Source: Candidatus Gastranaerophilales bacterium
Lineage (GTDB): Bacteria > Cyanobacteriota > Vampirovibrionia > Gastranaerophilales > Gastranaerophilaceae
Direction: 5' to 3'
Assembly (NCBI GenBank): GCA_944324315.1
Contig: CALUVW010000001.1
Span: 124,001 to 188,000 of the forward strand
Length of the DNA stretch: 64,000 nt
The stretch's first letter is position 1. Each line of letters begins with the position of its first letter. Shown here one piece after another: positions 15,827 to 26,670 of the stretch. Below the pieces are notes generated by a model. It was not told the DNA's origin, did not search any database, and saw only the letters and a list, made by a program, of their open reading frames with translations. Made by a program: the position numbers and the translations under genes.

Positions 15827-18595
15827 ATGTGTGCATTACAAATAGATCCCGGTTATTTAGCCAAAATAAACCCGCAGCAGATTAAAAATCTCGAAAGTCA
15901 GGGATTATTAACAAAAAATGAAAAGGGCGAATATTTTGCTGAACCAGGAGTTTTCCCTGAAAACTGTTTTGTACAGGCTGCGCAGAAGAATGCTCCGGCA
16001 GCAGGCGTGTCTCAAACCGGCAAACCCGCACCTGCCGCTGAGAAAAAGCCTATGAAAGGGGTTGAACTGGAAAAAAGCAATGCACCAAAAGACAAAAATA
16101 TAGTTTCAGAAACATATACAACAACAGTTGCTTTTGATGAAGTTATGAAAGGCTTGACAGAAGCAGGCATAAAATTAGATGAACAAAGCGGACAGAATTT
16201 ACTTAAAGAGCTTCAAAAAGCAGGTGTTGCTGTTGATGATAAAGGGAACATAACATATTCATCAGAAGCTAAAGCTCAGCTTGAAACATTCATTTCAAGA
16301 TACGTAAATGCCAATCAGAAAACAACGCTGGAATTTTCGAAAGATACAGACGCAGAATTTATTCAGAAACTGGTTGATGATGGCGCCGTAAAAAAAGAAC
16401 AAGACGGCACATATACGATTTTGGATAACGAAAAAATGCAAAAATATCTGAGCAAAGAAGATCAGAAACCGGAAACAACTCCGGAACCTCCCGTTCAGGT
16501 ATCAATGGATGCAAAGAAAACAACAACTACCGTAAAAAAAGAAAATGCGGTAGAAGTTCCTGATGATTTAAGACACAATAAAGATGCAAGAAAACAATTG
16601 GAACGCGATTATGAGGCAAAATTAACCGAATGGGCAAATGATCCTGAGAACGCAGAAACAATGAAATATTCACTTGCATGGGATAAATATGATAAAGATA
16701 TCAGCAAAAAATTAAAAGAACTTAAAAAAGATATTCCGACAAACGAAGAAGTATTACAAAAATACTATAATGAATACGCAACAGCGGACGAAAAGAAATT
16801 TATTGACGTTATGTTAGCAGAAGCCAAAAAAGATGAAAAGGGGCTTGTTGAAGCATATAACCGTGCGATGAAAGGTGATGAACAGGCATATATAAAATCG
16901 TTTGACGGAGAAACAGGCGAAGCAAGAAAAAATATTGCAGCATATTTAAGAATAACAGAAGGCAATAATTTCAATCCTGAAATACTTCTTGAACGTATGG
17001 CAGTTTCTGAAGTCATGGATAAAAGAAGCGCAAAACAGATTGAAAAAGATAAACAATACTTTATTAAAGCAGAAGCCGAAAGACAAATGAAAAAAGATAT
17101 GTCTGCTCAAAATGTTGCAAACACGAGAGTTCACTTTACAAAAGAAGAAAGAAAAGAAGCACAGGCAAACGAAGCAGACGGCTCACCGATTGAACATACA
17201 GATATCGGTAAAAGAGGCCGTGAACTCGTAATGGCAACACCCGATGAATTTTGTACCGCAGGTACAGCTCAAGATAATGATTTTGAAATTAACGGCAAAT
17301 ATTATAAGTTCAGTGAAGAAAAATGGAAAAATTACTTCATGAATGCCGGTGACTCACGCCATCTTGACGACACAACACAGGAAAATTTCTCAAAAGACGG
17401 CAACCTTACCTTGAATGAAGGTCGTGAAGGCGTAATGAGACAAAACTTAATCACAGCTTCAGGAACGAGAAGATCCTTTGAACAGATTGTCGGTAACGAT
17501 AACGGTAAAGTCGGGAACAAAGAATTGAATCGTTTCAGAGACCTTGCCAAAACCACCGGGATGACTGTTGATGTAAACAGAACAGGTGCAAAACGAGCAT
17601 TACACGTATTGAAAAATGCAGGTATAGGCGCAGCATTAGGATTTGCTACAGCCGGATTAGGTTCAGCTCTTGCTGGAGCAGTTAACGTCGCGGGTACTAC
17701 AGCACCTCAATTATTATCATACTCAGGTACTACTGATGGGCAATGGATTGACTATTCAGGAACAACTGACGGGCAATGGGTTGGCTACTCGGGCAAGACC
17801 GACGGACAATATGTTACAGTGAACAGTTATTATACCGATAAATACGGCACCACAACTATAACTAATAATGTACCTGTTCCTGGTCAAGAATATTCTGGAC
17901 AAGTCTTTGCTCCTGGTCAAGAATATTCTGGACAAGTCTTTGCACAAGGACAAGATTATTCCGGCGAGCTTAAGGTTGAAGGACAGAATTACAGCGACAA
18001 AGGTAACAACCATCTTAAAACAGCAGGTAATGCAGCTATGTTAGGTGCTGCCGGCGGTGCAATATCCGGCTTGGCAACAATGGGCAAAATTCACGCCAAA
18101 GGTCAAAGCTTCGACGGAACAGTAAACCTTACAAAAGAAGTTGAAACAAGCGAAACTGATGATACACAATTAAATCTCAATATACAAAAAAGCAAAACCG
18201 TAACAATAAGATCAGGACAAATAACAGAAAAATCCGAAGTTCCAACGGTAAAACCTGTCAGATACAGAGGACCTGAAGCTTATACGGTACTTTATACAAC
18301 CGCTGACGGAAAAGACGTTACAGGCAATATGAGACGACAACTGTATCGTACACTGGACAAAATGTGGAGAGAACAGTCAGGCGGTACTCTCAAACCCGGT
18401 GATATGCCGTCAAACATTCCGTTATATGCCGAAGTTGATCTTGGCAACGGGGTTAAAGTCAAATTAGCAGATAACTACCTTGACCGTTATAAAACTATAG
18501 AAGTCGGAAATAAAGGTGGCAAAGGCGGATTATATAATGTTGATGCCTCAGAAGATAAAATATATCAAGGCAGAGGTAAAATTACAAATTCATAA
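15827..18595 (+). CDS. Large protein without signal peptide, with glycine-zipper segments and 11-residue repeats
   Basis: 922 residues, not recognised. The N-terminal 220 residues hold two similar helical units (AFDEVMKGLTEAGIKLDEQS; EFIQKLVDDGAVKKEQDGTY). Residues 230-470 are charged and helical. EF-hand-like loops occur at KDGNLTLNEGREGV and NDNGKVGNKEL. Two Gly/Ala-zipper hydrophobic stretches (about 595-620 and 740-760) flank tandem 33-bp repeats encoding YSGTTDGQW-type (three copies from 17720) and PGQEYSGQVFA-type (about four copies from 17879) units. It lacks an N-terminal signal, so it is either cytoplasmic, an inclusion or filament protein, or exported by a non-Sec route. The SD AGAAAGGA is clear. 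Gene order places it just before the adhesin, with a hairpin between. Confidence 0.65.
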   Translation: MCALQIDPGYLAKINPQQIKNLESQGLLTKNEKGEYFAEPGVFPENCFVQAAQKNAPAAGVSQTGKPAPAAEKKPMKGVELEKSNAPKDKNIVSETYTTTVAFDEVMKGLTEAGIKLDEQSGQNLLKELQKAGVAVDDKGNITYSSEAKAQLETFISRYVNANQKTTLEFSKDTDAEFIQKLVDDGAVKKEQDGTYTILDNEKMQKYLSKEDQKPETTPEPPVQVSMDAKKTTTTVKKENAVEVPDDLRHNKDARKQLERDYEAKLTEWANDPENAETMKYSLAWDKYDKDISKKLKELKKDIPTNEEVLQKYYNEYATADEKKFIDVMLAEAKKDEKGLVEAYNRAMKGDEQAYIKSFDGETGEARKNIAAYLRITEGNNFNPEILLERMAVSEVMDKRSAKQIEKDKQYFIKAEAERQMKKDMSAQNVANTRVHFTKEERKEAQANEADGSPIEHTDIGKRGRELVMATPDEFCTAGTAQDNDFEINGKYYKFSEEKWKNYFMNAGDSRHLDDTTQENFSKDGNLTLNEGREGVMRQNLITASGTRRSFEQIVGNDNGKVGNKELNRFRDLAKTTGMTVDVNRTGAKRALHVLKNAGIGAALGFATAGLGSALAGAVNVAGTTAPQLLSYSGTTDGQWIDYSGTTDGQWVGYSGKTDGQYVTVNSYYTDKYGTTTITNNVPVPGQEYSGQVFAPGQEYSGQVFAQGQDYSGELKVEGQNYSDKGNNHLKTAGNAAMLGAAGGAISGLATMGKIHAKGQSFDGTVNLTKEVETSETDDTQLNLNIQKSKTVTIRSGQITEKSEVPTVKPVRYRGPEAYTVLYTTADGKDVTGNMRRQLYRTLDKMWREQSGGTLKPGDMPSNIPLYAEVDLGNGVKVKLADNYLDRYKTIEVGNKGGKGGLYNVDASEDKIYQGRGKITNS
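17720..17818 (+). repeat. Three in-frame 33-bp tandem repeats
   Basis: Copies 17720-17752, 17753-17785 and 17786-17818 encode Y-S-G-T/K-T-D-G-Q-W/Y plus two residues. They are inside the 922-residue protein. Third-position differences show that the copies are not recent. Confidence 0.8.
17879..18007 (+). repeat. About four in-frame 33-bp tandem repeats
   Basis: Copies 17879-17911 and 17912-17944 are almost identical at DNA level, which indicates recent duplication. 17945-17977 and a partial fourth are diverged. They encode P/Q-G-Q-E/D-Y-S-G-Q/E units. Confidence 0.8.
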
Positions 18596-18603
18596 AAAGT
18601 CAC

Positions 18604-18628
18604 AGGGGGGGGATTTAACCCCCTTTGA
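18604..18628 (+). terminator. Putative intrinsic terminator
   Basis: A G-run (18605-18613), ATTTAA loop and CCCCCTTT form a G:C hairpin just after the stop codon of the 922-residue gene. The T-tail is short. Confidence 0.55.
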
Positions 18629-18741
18629 TTACTGTAAATATTAACTTATGTAAAAATTTTTATAAGAATAGTAAAGTTTGCACACTAAAATGACGTTTAT
18701 ATAAATAAGTGTTAATGTGCAAGAGATACGAGGCCAAAGTT

Positions 18742-21700
18742 ATGAAAAGAAAAAGTTTTAATAAAAAAAGGGTTACAGCATTTTTACTGAGCTTTTTGCT
18801 AGTATTGCAGCAATCACTTGCTTATCAGGTACTTGCAGCATCAACTATTACTAATGCTGACGGCTCAGCTATAAAACCGAGTGTCGGAGATAATACATGG
18901 AATATCGGTCCTGATGCTGTTAATGGAAATACAGGTTTTAAGCAGTTTGATCAGATTAACCTTGGTCAAGGCGATATCTTGAACTTTATTTACAGCTATA
19001 TTAACCAATCAAATGTTGATGTAAACTGGAATCCAAATGGCGGGTTAAATGGTAATGGAGGACATGAAGGTCATGTTACAGCAGGAGCAGAAGGCACAAT
19101 TAATTCATTTATAGCATTAGTAAATAAAGGTGTTAATATCAATGGTATTGTTAATGCTTTACAAAGTGCCGGCGGAGCTTTAAAATCTGACGGTAATTTG
19201 ATGTTTATTGCACCGGGCGGGATGGTTGTCGGTGCTTCAGGTGTTTTGAATGTCGGCAACTTATCTGTTGTTACACCTACAAAAAATTCTTATGATGCAT
19301 TAACAAATTACTTACAATTACCTCAAAAACAAGAAGGACGTATTACAAATGTTATTGTTACTGACAAAACACCTATTGGTGAAGGTAATTATGATCAAGA
19401 ATTAATATACAGTGACAGCGTTTTTGTTGCTAATAATACAGACAAAACATTCAATGAATCTACACTGACAGACGGGGCAGGTAACAAGCTTGTTATCGGA
19501 ACCGATCCGGAAGTTGTAAATGGCATAACTTATAATAAAAATATTACAGTTGACGGCAAAGTTGCCGCACGCGGTGATATTAACCTGCAGGGCGGACAGG
19601 TCGGTGTTAACGGACTTCTTATTGCAGGAGTCGGCGGTAATACCGAAGTTTTAACAAATCAATCCGCTGCAGATACTTTATTCTCAAATCTTGTAAATAC
19701 CGATAACATGACATCAGGAAACGAGTTTGCAAGTTCTAACGGCAATATTGTTATTGCTTCCACAAAGGGAACTTCAATCGGCGGAAATGTCAAAAACTTT
19801 GGTAACGGAAATATTACTGTTACCAACACAGGTTCTGAAGGTACAAAAATCAGCGGCAAAATTTCTAATGCTAACGGAAATTTAACAATTCACAACTCCG
19901 CAGGCGCATTAAATGCCGCATCAGGTTCCGAAATAAAAAATAAAGGTACCATGACATTTACAAACGATGTCTCAGGTACACAATTAGCTCTTAACGGTAA
20001 TATTACAAATACCGGTACACTGCTCGCTACAAATGAAACAGGCATCAGCGGCATGTCAATCGGCGGAACCATTAACAATACCGGTGATTCAACTTTCACT
20101 AATAATCAAACCATGTTATCTGTAAGCGGAACAGTAAATAACACCGGAAACGCTACTTTTACAAATAATTCCGGTTTGTTAAGCATTGGCGGAACTATCA
20201 ATAATAATACAGGTAATTTGGCAATTAATAATAATGGAACAACCGGTTTTGTTGTCAGCGGTAACGTTACCAACAAAGACGGCAATCTTACAATGACAAA
20301 TACAGCAGGACAACTGCTTGTCGATACAACAGGTATTGTTAAAAACAGCGGTACAGATGTTACTACAACTATTACAAACAAAGGAACAGGCTCAAAATTA
20401 GCCTTAAATGGTACTGTAGATAACACAGGTACATTACTTGTTACAAACGAAACAGGCTCCGACGGACTTTTAGTCGGCGGAACTGTTACAAATACAGGAA
20501 ATTCTACTTTTACTAACAAAGCAGGTGCTTTAAATGTAATCGGCTCAATTACCAACAACAGCGGCAATAACTCAATGACAAACAACGGTAATGGCGGATT
20601 ACTTGTCAGCGGTAAAGTTATTAATACAAATGGTCTTTTGGATATAAACAACACAAACGGTGAACTGCTTGTTGATACAGGAAGCATGATCCGAAATGGC
20701 GGAACAGGAGCTGCTACAACAATTACAAATAGTACTAACGGTACTAAACTTTCCCTAAACGGTACAATCCAAAATACAGGTGACTTAACAGTAACCAACA
20801 GCAGCGGCGAAGGATTATTTATTGCCGGCAAAATCAACAATTCAAGCGGTGACACACTGTTAGAAAATACTTCCGGCAAACTCTTAGTTGATACTACAGG
20901 TCGTATAACTTCTGTAGGAAACTCAACTCTGACCGTTACAAATGATGCCAATGGCGGAATGGATATTCTTGGAATTGTAAATGTAAATCATTCCGGAAAC
21001 GGTTTAAATGCCGATGCAGTCCAATTTATAAATAAAAATTCTGATATGACAATTGGTTCAGACAAAACAGCCAATAATATTGCATCTAATGCAGACGTTA
21101 ATATTGATGTAACAGACGGAAGTTTACTGAACAATGGGTATAACAAAGTTTTGATTAGTACAACTAATGGCGCTGATTTGAATATTAATGTTACAAATGG
21201 TTCAATCGGTGAAGATTTAGGTAATCAAGACGGTAATTATACAGGAATCTGGCAAAATCACAGAGATTTAACTAAATCTTTAAATATTGCAGTTGACGGA
21301 AAAGTTAATGCTATAAGCAAAGGTACAAATTCTTCCGCTAACATTGCAAGCCTTAACAAAAACCTTAATGTTGACAGAATTTCTTCTGAAGGCAGAACAA
21401 CAGTTCTCGTAGATTCTGGAGTCAGCGGAACTGAAGGATATGATATTTTGAATGCATCTTCTGACGGTAAAAGCCCGAATATTGAAGGTAAAGGTATTTC
21501 AATCATCGCAAGCGGTAAAATCGGTGAAGCCGGTAATGCCGTAACTTTCAGACAAAACGGTGCTGCAAATGTGTTCTACGGTGATGATGCAACAAAACCG
21601 CACGAGCCTGCTACCGTTAAAGAAGGACAGTACGGTGTTGATATTCTTGCTATCAAAGATATTAACGTAAAAGGTCTTGATAATGGTAATTCAAAAGTTG

Positions 21701-23523
21701 ATACCAATATTGGTGCTTTGATATCACGTGAAGGTTCTATAAATGCTGAATTTTCAGGCGATGTATATATTAGAGAAACTACAGCGGCAAACAGAATAGA
21801 TCTTACAACCCGCGGCAAAAATATGTATATTGAACATCTTGGCGAAGCTCCATCTTATGACACTTACACAGAAGATTACTTCGGACCGGGCAGCGATATT
21901 CATCCTGAAAAAGTCAAACTCACTGCACTTGATTTAGGCAGCTACTGGTCTGAAAATGAAGCTCCTGAATATGAACACGCTGCAGATTCTACAATCGTTG
22001 TTAAAAACGGTACTTTAAAAGGTCAGGGTAACGACGGCAACGGCAGATACGATGAAGATGGCAACTGGGTACACGAACAAGATTTAACTCTTGTTGCAGA
22101 TAATGCTTACGCCGGCGGCTACTACTTCAATATGGGTAAACACCGCGGTGAAGATGGCAAATCTACAGTTACTAAAGATCCGTTCACAAATAAATTAACA
22201 AACGCATCAGAAGATAATAATTCTGATATCTCAATCAGAGCAAAAGCTGTAAGACCTGAAGATGTTGAAGCAGTTGGCGGAGACACTGAAAACCAGACTT
22301 CACCTGGCAGCAACGGACGTAACTACTATTATGGCGGCAGCTCACAGGGCGACGATGAAGGATATGACGGCGTTAAAGATGATGACGGAGGCTACATAGA
22401 TAATCCTTCAAAGGACGAACAGGGCGGCAAAAATGATGATGATAACCTTGTAGTTCCTGAAGAAGAAAAAGAGGATGACCCCATTATCCCTGTAGATGAT
22501 GATTCAGATTCTGACACTGATACAGATACTGATACGGACACAGATACCGATTTAGACAATGATACGGATACTGACACGGATACGGATGTAGATTCAGATA
22601 CAGATATGGATACTGACACGGATAACGATACTGACAACGATACTGATACCGATATAGACAGTGACACAGATTCAGATACCGATTCAGACACAGATACGGA
22701 CAACGACACTGATACCGATTCAGATACCGATACGGACTTAGATAATGACACTGATACCGATTCGGACACGGATGTAGATTCAGATTCTGATACAGATATG
22801 GATACAGACACGGATAACGATACCGACAACGATACTGATACGGATATAGATAGTGATTCAGATTCCGACTCAGATACTGACACAGATTCAGATACCGATA
22901 CGGACAACGACACCGATACGGACTCAGATACTGATACTGACTTAGATAATGATACTGATACGGATTCAGACACGGACGTTGATAACGATAACGACAGTGA
23001 TTCAGATGCAGATATGGATACAGACACGGATAACGATACTGACAATGATACTGATACCGATATAGATACGGATACAGATACTGATGATGACGATGATATT
23101 GTAATTCCTGATATAGATTACGGTCAGGCTGTATACAAACAACGTGTTGTAAGCGACAGAGTAGACTCAATTGATAAACGTCAATTTATGAGATTTGATA
23201 CCGACGATAACCAGAATATTATAACATTTGAATCAACAGATGATGTAATTGCAATCTCAGATATATCAAGAGGCGGCGTATCATTAAAACACAACAAAAA
23301 ATTGAAAGTCGGAGATATTGTACCGGTACACTTAACCTATGGTGATTTGGAAATCAACGCAAACGTTAAAATTGTATCAGCAAGCGATGTCAAAGCCGGA
23401 GGTAAGTTCATAGATCTTGATCAGGCTACAGCTAACAAGTTATTATACTTAAGTTTGATTGAGAAAGACCAGCCTATAGCCCAGACAATCCAAAATATCT
23501 CAACAACAACAATTGATGAATAA
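18742..23523 (+). CDS. Filamentous haemagglutinin/LktA-like adhesin with Asp-repeat stalk and C-terminal PilZ-like domain
   Basis: 1593 residues from the ATG at 18742; GAGG lies 9 nt upstream, and the frame is open 11 codons further. A basic signal peptide (1-33, ending QVLAA) leads into a TPS/haemagglutination-type domain with [17 protein letters not shown] and [14 protein letters not shown], like leukotoxin LktA-family adhesins. A long beta-helix of NITNTGxxTxTN units follows (about 250-850), then a mixed region, then about 200 residues of Asp alternating with Thr, Ser or Asn (1253-1453). The C-terminal 140 residues have PilZ hallmarks: RQFMR (R1480) and DISRGG (D1507), ending [16 protein letters not shown]. 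PilZ domains normally bind cytoplasmic cyclic-di-GMP, so their presence on a Sec-exported protein is odd. No TpsB partner is nearby. A terminator follows. Confidence 0.85.
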   Translation: MKRKSFNKKRVTAFLLSFLLVLQQSLAYQVLAASTITNADGSAIKPSVGDNTWNIGPDAVNGNTGFKQFDQINLGQGDILNFIYSYINQSNVDVNWNPNGGLNGNGGHEGHVTAGAEGTINSFIALVNKGVNINGIVNALQSAGGALKSDGNLMFIAPGGMVVGASGVLNVGNLSVVTPTKNSYDALTNYLQLPQKQEGRITNVIVTDKTPIGEGNYDQELIYSDSVFVANNTDKTFNESTLTDGAGNKLVIGTDPEVVNGITYNKNITVDGKVAARGDINLQGGQVGVNGLLIAGVGGNTEVLTNQSAADTLFSNLVNTDNMTSGNEFASSNGNIVIASTKGTSIGGNVKNFGNGNITVTNTGSEGTKISGKISNANGNLTIHNSAGALNAASGSEIKNKGTMTFTNDVSGTQLALNGNITNTGTLLATNETGISGMSIGGTINNTGDSTFTNNQTMLSVSGTVNNTGNATFTNNSGLLSIGGTINNNTGNLAINNNGTTGFVVSGNVTNKDGNLTMTNTAGQLLVDTTGIVKNSGTDVTTTITNKGTGSKLALNGTVDNTGTLLVTNETGSDGLLVGGTVTNTGNSTFTNKAGALNVIGSITNNSGNNSMTNNGNGGLLVSGKVINTNGLLDINNTNGELLVDTGSMIRNGGTGAATTITNSTNGTKLSLNGTIQNTGDLTVTNSSGEGLFIAGKINNSSGDTLLENTSGKLLVDTTGRITSVGNSTLTVTNDANGGMDILGIVNVNHSGNGLNADAVQFINKNSDMTIGSDKTANNIASNADVNIDVTDGSLLNNGYNKVLISTTNGADLNINVTNGSIGEDLGNQDGNYTGIWQNHRDLTKSLNIAVDGKVNAISKGTNSSANIASLNKNLNVDRISSEGRTTVLVDSGVSGTEGYDILNASSDGKSPNIEGKGISIIASGKIGEAGNAVTFRQNGAANVFYGDDATKPHEPATVKEGQYGVDILAIKDINVKGLDNGNSKVDTNIGALISREGSINAEFSGDVYIRETTAANRIDLTTRGKNMYIEHLGEAPSYDTYTEDYFGPGSDIHPEKVKLTALDLGSYWSENEAPEYEHAADSTIVVKNGTLKGQGNDGNGRYDEDGNWVHEQDLTLVADNAYAGGYYFNMGKHRGEDGKSTVTKDPFTNKLTNASEDNNSDISIRAKAVRPEDVEAVGGDTENQTSPGSNGRNYYYGGSSQGDDEGYDGVKDDDGGYIDNPSKDEQGGKNDDDNLVVPEEEKEDDPIIPVDDDSDSDTDTDTDTDTDTDLDNDTDTDTDTDVDSDTDMDTDTDNDTDNDTDTDIDSDTDSDTDSDTDTDNDTDTDSDTDTDLDNDTDTDSDTDVDSDSDTDMDTDTDNDTDNDTDTDIDSDSDSDSDTDTDSDTDTDNDTDTDSDTDTDLDNDTDTDSDTDVDNDNDSDSDADMDTDTDNDTDNDTDTDIDTDTDTDDDDDIVIPDIDYGQAVYKQRVVSDRVDSIDKRQFMRFDTDDNQNIITFESTDDVIAISDISRGGVSLKHNKKLKVGDIVPVHLTYGDLEINANVKIVSASDVKAGGKFIDLDQATANKLLYLSLIEKDQPIAQTIQNISTTTIDE
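22497..23100 (+). repeat. Asp-X dipeptide repeat tract
   Basis: About 600 bp of degenerate GAYNNN codon pairs encoding D-T, D-S, D-N, D-L, D-M and D-V. Larger blocks recur about every 170-190 bp (an [20 protein letters not shown] block, then [16 protein letters not shown]). The hierarchical repeat suggests growth by duplication and possible length variation between strains. Confidence 0.85.
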
Positions 23524-23525
23524 TT

Positions 23526-23558
23526 AAAAGACCGCCTGTTAAAAGGCGGTCTTTTTTA
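23526..23558. terminator. Bidirectional intrinsic terminator
   Basis: AAAAGACCGCCT, a short loop, AGGCGGTCTTTTTT. It lies between the convergent adhesin and adenine deaminase genes, with an A-run and a T-run on either side. Confidence 0.85.
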
Positions 23559-25268
23559 AGGATTAATTTTCACAAAATCCCATTTTTTTGTACTGAATAA
23601 TCCTTTGTCAGTGATTTTAAGTTCAGGGATTACAGGTAACGACAGAAAACTCATTGTCATAAATGCGTCATCCAATGTGCATCCCAATTCTTTTACTGCT
23701 TTATTCAGTTCTTCACAATGATCAACAACATAGTCAAAATCCTTGTCCGATATTAATCCTGCAATTGGAAGCGGAAGTTTTGCAATCACTTTTCCGTCAT
23801 TAACAACAACCTTTCCACCCTGCATTTTGACAAGTTCAACAGCAGCAGTATACATATCCAAATCATTAGTTCCGACAATAATCATATTATGAGAATCATG
23901 TGCAACCGTTGATGCTATAGCACCCTTTTTGAGATTAAAGCCTTTAACAAAACCTTTTCCTATATTTCCTGTAGCCCTGTGGCGCTCCATTACAAGAATT
24001 TTTAGTGTATCAGTTTCTGTGTTGCTGTTTAAAAGTCCGTTTTCAAATTTTGCTTCACATACAGAAGATTTTGTAACAAGCTGATGAGGAATAATCTCAA
24101 TTGTATTCACAAATTTTGAAGTCCCTTTTATTCTAAAATCTTTTTTCTCAATCCAGCGGACATTTATTGAACTTCTTACAGATGGTTTCTCAAATTTTGC
24201 AAAAGACTTTAAAAGTTCACCTTTTTCAGCAACAACTTTACCATCTTTTATAACCACATCAGGTTTGAAACTTTTCAAATCAGGCAGGATAAGTAAATCA
24301 GCTCTGTAACCTGGAGCTATAGCTCCTTGATTTTTCAATCCGAAATATTCCGCTGTATTGAGACTTCCAATTTGTACTGCTTTTATAACATCAACTCCTG
24401 CTTCTACCGCACGTCTTACCATATCGTTGATATGAACTTTTAAATCTTTTGGATGCCTGTCATCAGTTACAAACAGGCATTTTCGGGTATTTTTTTCTTT
24501 CAAAACAGGAATTAATGCATCCAAATCTTTTGCTGCAGTACCTTCACGAATCATAATATACATCCCGAGGCGGATTTTTTCAATTGCTTCTTCTGGATTT
24601 GTGCATTCGTGATCTGATTTAACTCCGCTGGCTGCATAAGCGCATAAGTCTTTTCCGCTCAAAAACGGTGCATGACCGTCAATTCTCTTACCTTTAGATT
24701 TTGCAAGGTCTAATTTTGCAAGAACATTTTTATCAAGATTAAGAAGTCCTGAGTAATTCATCATTTCAGCAATACCGAGAACCCACGGACTGTCTATTAA
24801 AAGAGCAAGGTCATAACTGTTAAGGTCAAACCCTGAAGTTTCATAAGGGGTTGCGGGAACACAAGAAGGAAGCATTGTGTATACATTTAGCGGAAGATTT
24901 TTAACGGCTTCGTGCATATAACTTATTCCGTGAAGCCCAAGCACATTTGAAATTTCATGCGGATCTGTAATAACCGTTGTGGTGCCGCATGGAACAACAG
25001 CTTTTGCAAACTCATGCGGCAAAAGCATTGAACTTTCAAGATGCACATGTCCATCTATAAATGCAGGACATACGTAAGCTCCTTTTGCATCTATTTCTTT
25101 TCTGCCCTCATAATCTTTTCCTATACCGGCAATTATGCCGTCACAAATTGCAATATCACTTTTATGAATTTCTTCTGATAGTACATTTATTATATTTGCA
25201 TTTTTAATTACTAAATCAGCTTTTTCTGTTCCTCTTGCTACTTTTATTATTTTTTCAAGTTTTGACAT
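23556..25268 (-). CDS. ade: Adenine deaminase
   Basis: 570 residues, the usual length of the family. It has the metallo-dependent amidohydrolase landmarks: FIDGHVHLESSM (metal-binding HxH), the TTVITDPHEISNV loop, GHAPFLSGKDLCAY, VTDDRHP, and the adenine-deaminase-specific tail AHDSHNMIIVGTNDLDM and PLPIAGLISD. It converts adenine to hypoxanthine plus ammonia in purine salvage. It lies 15 bp downstream of the TolC-like gene on the same strand, so the two are probably co-transcribed, although no functional tie is evident. Confidence 0.95.
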   Translation of the reverse strand: MSKLEKIIKVARGTEKADLVIKNANIINVLSEEIHKSDIAICDGIIAGIGKDYEGRKEIDAKGAYVCPAFIDGHVHLESSMLLPHEFAKAVVPCGTTTVITDPHEISNVLGLHGISYMHEAVKNLPLNVYTMLPSCVPATPYETSGFDLNSYDLALLIDSPWVLGIAEMMNYSGLLNLDKNVLAKLDLAKSKGKRIDGHAPFLSGKDLCAYAASGVKSDHECTNPEEAIEKIRLGMYIMIREGTAAKDLDALIPVLKEKNTRKCLFVTDDRHPKDLKVHINDMVRRAVEAGVDVIKAVQIGSLNTAEYFGLKNQGAIAPGYRADLLILPDLKSFKPDVVIKDGKVVAEKGELLKSFAKFEKPSVRSSINVRWIEKKDFRIKGTSKFVNTIEIIPHQLVTKSSVCEAKFENGLLNSNTETDTLKILVMERHRATGNIGKGFVKGFNLKKGAIASTVAHDSHNMIIVGTNDLDMYTAAVELVKMQGGKVVVNDGKVIAKLPLPIAGLISDKDFDYVVDHCEELNKAVKELGCTLDDAFMTMSFLSLPVIPELKITDKGLFSTKKWDFVKINP

Positions 25269-25283
25269 AATTTTCTTTCTTTT

Positions 25284-26591
25284 TTATAGACTTTCTTCAT
25301 TTAGATCAAAATTTTCAGAATTAACTTCTCTCAAAAATTCAATCCAGCAATTATAATAATCGGCAAGCGCATAAGTATAACCCGCAACTATAGACCTGTA
25401 CGACTGTTCCATAACAATTAATGTCGTAAGTGATGCTTTTCCGCTTGCATAATTCTTTTGCGCAACTCTTATCATATCTTTTGAATTTTTTATGAGGTTA
25501 TCATTATAGTAATTCAAATTAATTTTTGCAGTAACAAATTTTTCATAAGCGCTGTTAAGATCATTTATTGCTTTGTTTTGTACTGACATATAATGCAGTT
25601 CTGCCTGATTAACTTCAGTTTTTGCATTTTGAATTTCCGGTTTATATGAGTAAAAAAGCGGGATATTAACGATATTTGCACCTGCATAAGCCCCGTTGAC
25701 AGCAGAGCCAGAATCACTCATACCTCTTGTTATAAAACTGTATCCGCCTTGAAGCTCAATATCAGGTACACGCTGACGGCTCACATATACAAGATTTTTT
25801 TTCGCTACATCAATTTGCTGTTTAGCTATTTTTATGTCATATCTGTTTTTTAGAGAACTTTCTTTGATTGTTTCAAAAGACGGAAGTTTGGCAAGCGGTT
25901 TCGGACTTAAAAGTGCTATAAAATCTTCTTTATCCGAAAAATTGTCATCTTCCGCATCGTATAAAATATCGCCTGTGTTATTGGCATTAATTGCTTTATT
26001 AAAAGCATACCTTGCACTTTTTACGTTTGCTTTCTGTGTATTTACCTGAATAACAAGCTGATCAAGTGCAATTTCGGTCTGAATTACATCAATTTCCTCA
26101 ACTTCACCGGCTTCAACACGTTTTTTTGCAATTGCAAGAAGGTCATTCAACAACTTTCTGCGCTGTTCAAGAACTATCAAAATTTCTTTTGCCGCTACAA
26201 GATTAACGTAAGCTTCTCTTACATCCATTTTAAGGTCAAACTTTACAAAATCAAGATTTTGTTTTTCAAGTTCAAGATTTGATTGCGCAAGTTTTTTTCT
26301 TGCATCACGTTTTGCTATTTCAATTTTTTCGCTTAAACCTGTAGATTGAGGTTCCCCCCGCCCTATTTGACCTATATTAAAAAATGTATTGATTTCGGGA
26401 TTTTGGAGCCTGTTTGATGCTTTAACCGTATTTATGGCTTTATCAATATTCATCTTTGATGCCTGATAATCAATATTGTTCTCCAGTGCAATATCCAGAG
26501 CTTCCTGAAGTGAAATTTTTTCAAATTTTTTCTCTGCAAAAACTACAGGGCAAACGAGCAATATTAAAATCAGTATCAAAAATTTTTTCAT
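25284..26591 (-). CDS. TolC-family outer-membrane efflux protein
   Basis: 435 residues with a signal peptide (residues 1-19, ending VVFA) and the two-fold repeated OEP architecture: SLQEALDIALENNIDYQASK, long coiled-coil helices, a second repeat with SSLKNRYDIKIAKQQIDVAKKN, and a terminal YASGKASLTTLIVMEQSY block. It should form the trimeric outer-membrane duct of a tripartite efflux or type I secretion system, but no inner-membrane pump or adaptor lies beside it. It has no SD; an extended -10 (TGATATAAT) ends 7 nt before the ATG, suggesting a leaderless transcript. Confidence 0.9.
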   Translation of the reverse strand: MKKFLILILILLVCPVVFAEKKFEKISLQEALDIALENNIDYQASKMNIDKAINTVKASNRLQNPEINTFFNIGQIGRGEPQSTGLSEKIEIAKRDARKKLAQSNLELEKQNLDFVKFDLKMDVREAYVNLVAAKEILIVLEQRRKLLNDLLAIAKKRVEAGEVEEIDVIQTEIALDQLVIQVNTQKANVKSARYAFNKAINANNTGDILYDAEDDNFSDKEDFIALLSPKPLAKLPSFETIKESSLKNRYDIKIAKQQIDVAKKNLVYVSRQRVPDIELQGGYSFITRGMSDSGSAVNGAYAGANIVNIPLFYSYKPEIQNAKTEVNQAELHYMSVQNKAINDLNSAYEKFVTAKINLNYYNDNLIKNSKDMIRVAQKNYASGKASLTTLIVMEQSYRSIVAGYTYALADYYNCWIEFLREVNSENFDLNEESL

Positions 26592-26598
26592 ACATAAA

Positions 26599-26607
26599 AT
26601 TATATCA
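26599..26607 (-). promoter_or_regulatory. Extended -10 of the TolC-ade operon, leaderless start
   Basis: On the minus strand TGATATAAT lies 7 nt before the ATG at 26591, and no SD is present. Confidence 0.55.
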
Positions 26608-26670
26608 TTAATAATTTTTTCTTGTATAATAAAAAAGTAAAATTTATTGTTTAGGAAGGTGGTAGAAATT

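Noticed and set aside
18709..18741. Upstream GTG start for the adhesin
   Set aside because: It would add 11 residues before a normal signal peptide; GAGG is placed for the ATG at 18742.
20106..20951. 281-codon minus-strand frame inside the adhesin
   Set aside because: It is antisense to the repetitive beta-helix and has a low-complexity Val/Pro-rich translation with no family.
22392..23170. Ser/Val-rich and Tyr/Cys-rich minus-strand frames opposite the Asp tract
   Set aside because: They are antisense images of the GAY-NNN repeat in the adhesin gene.
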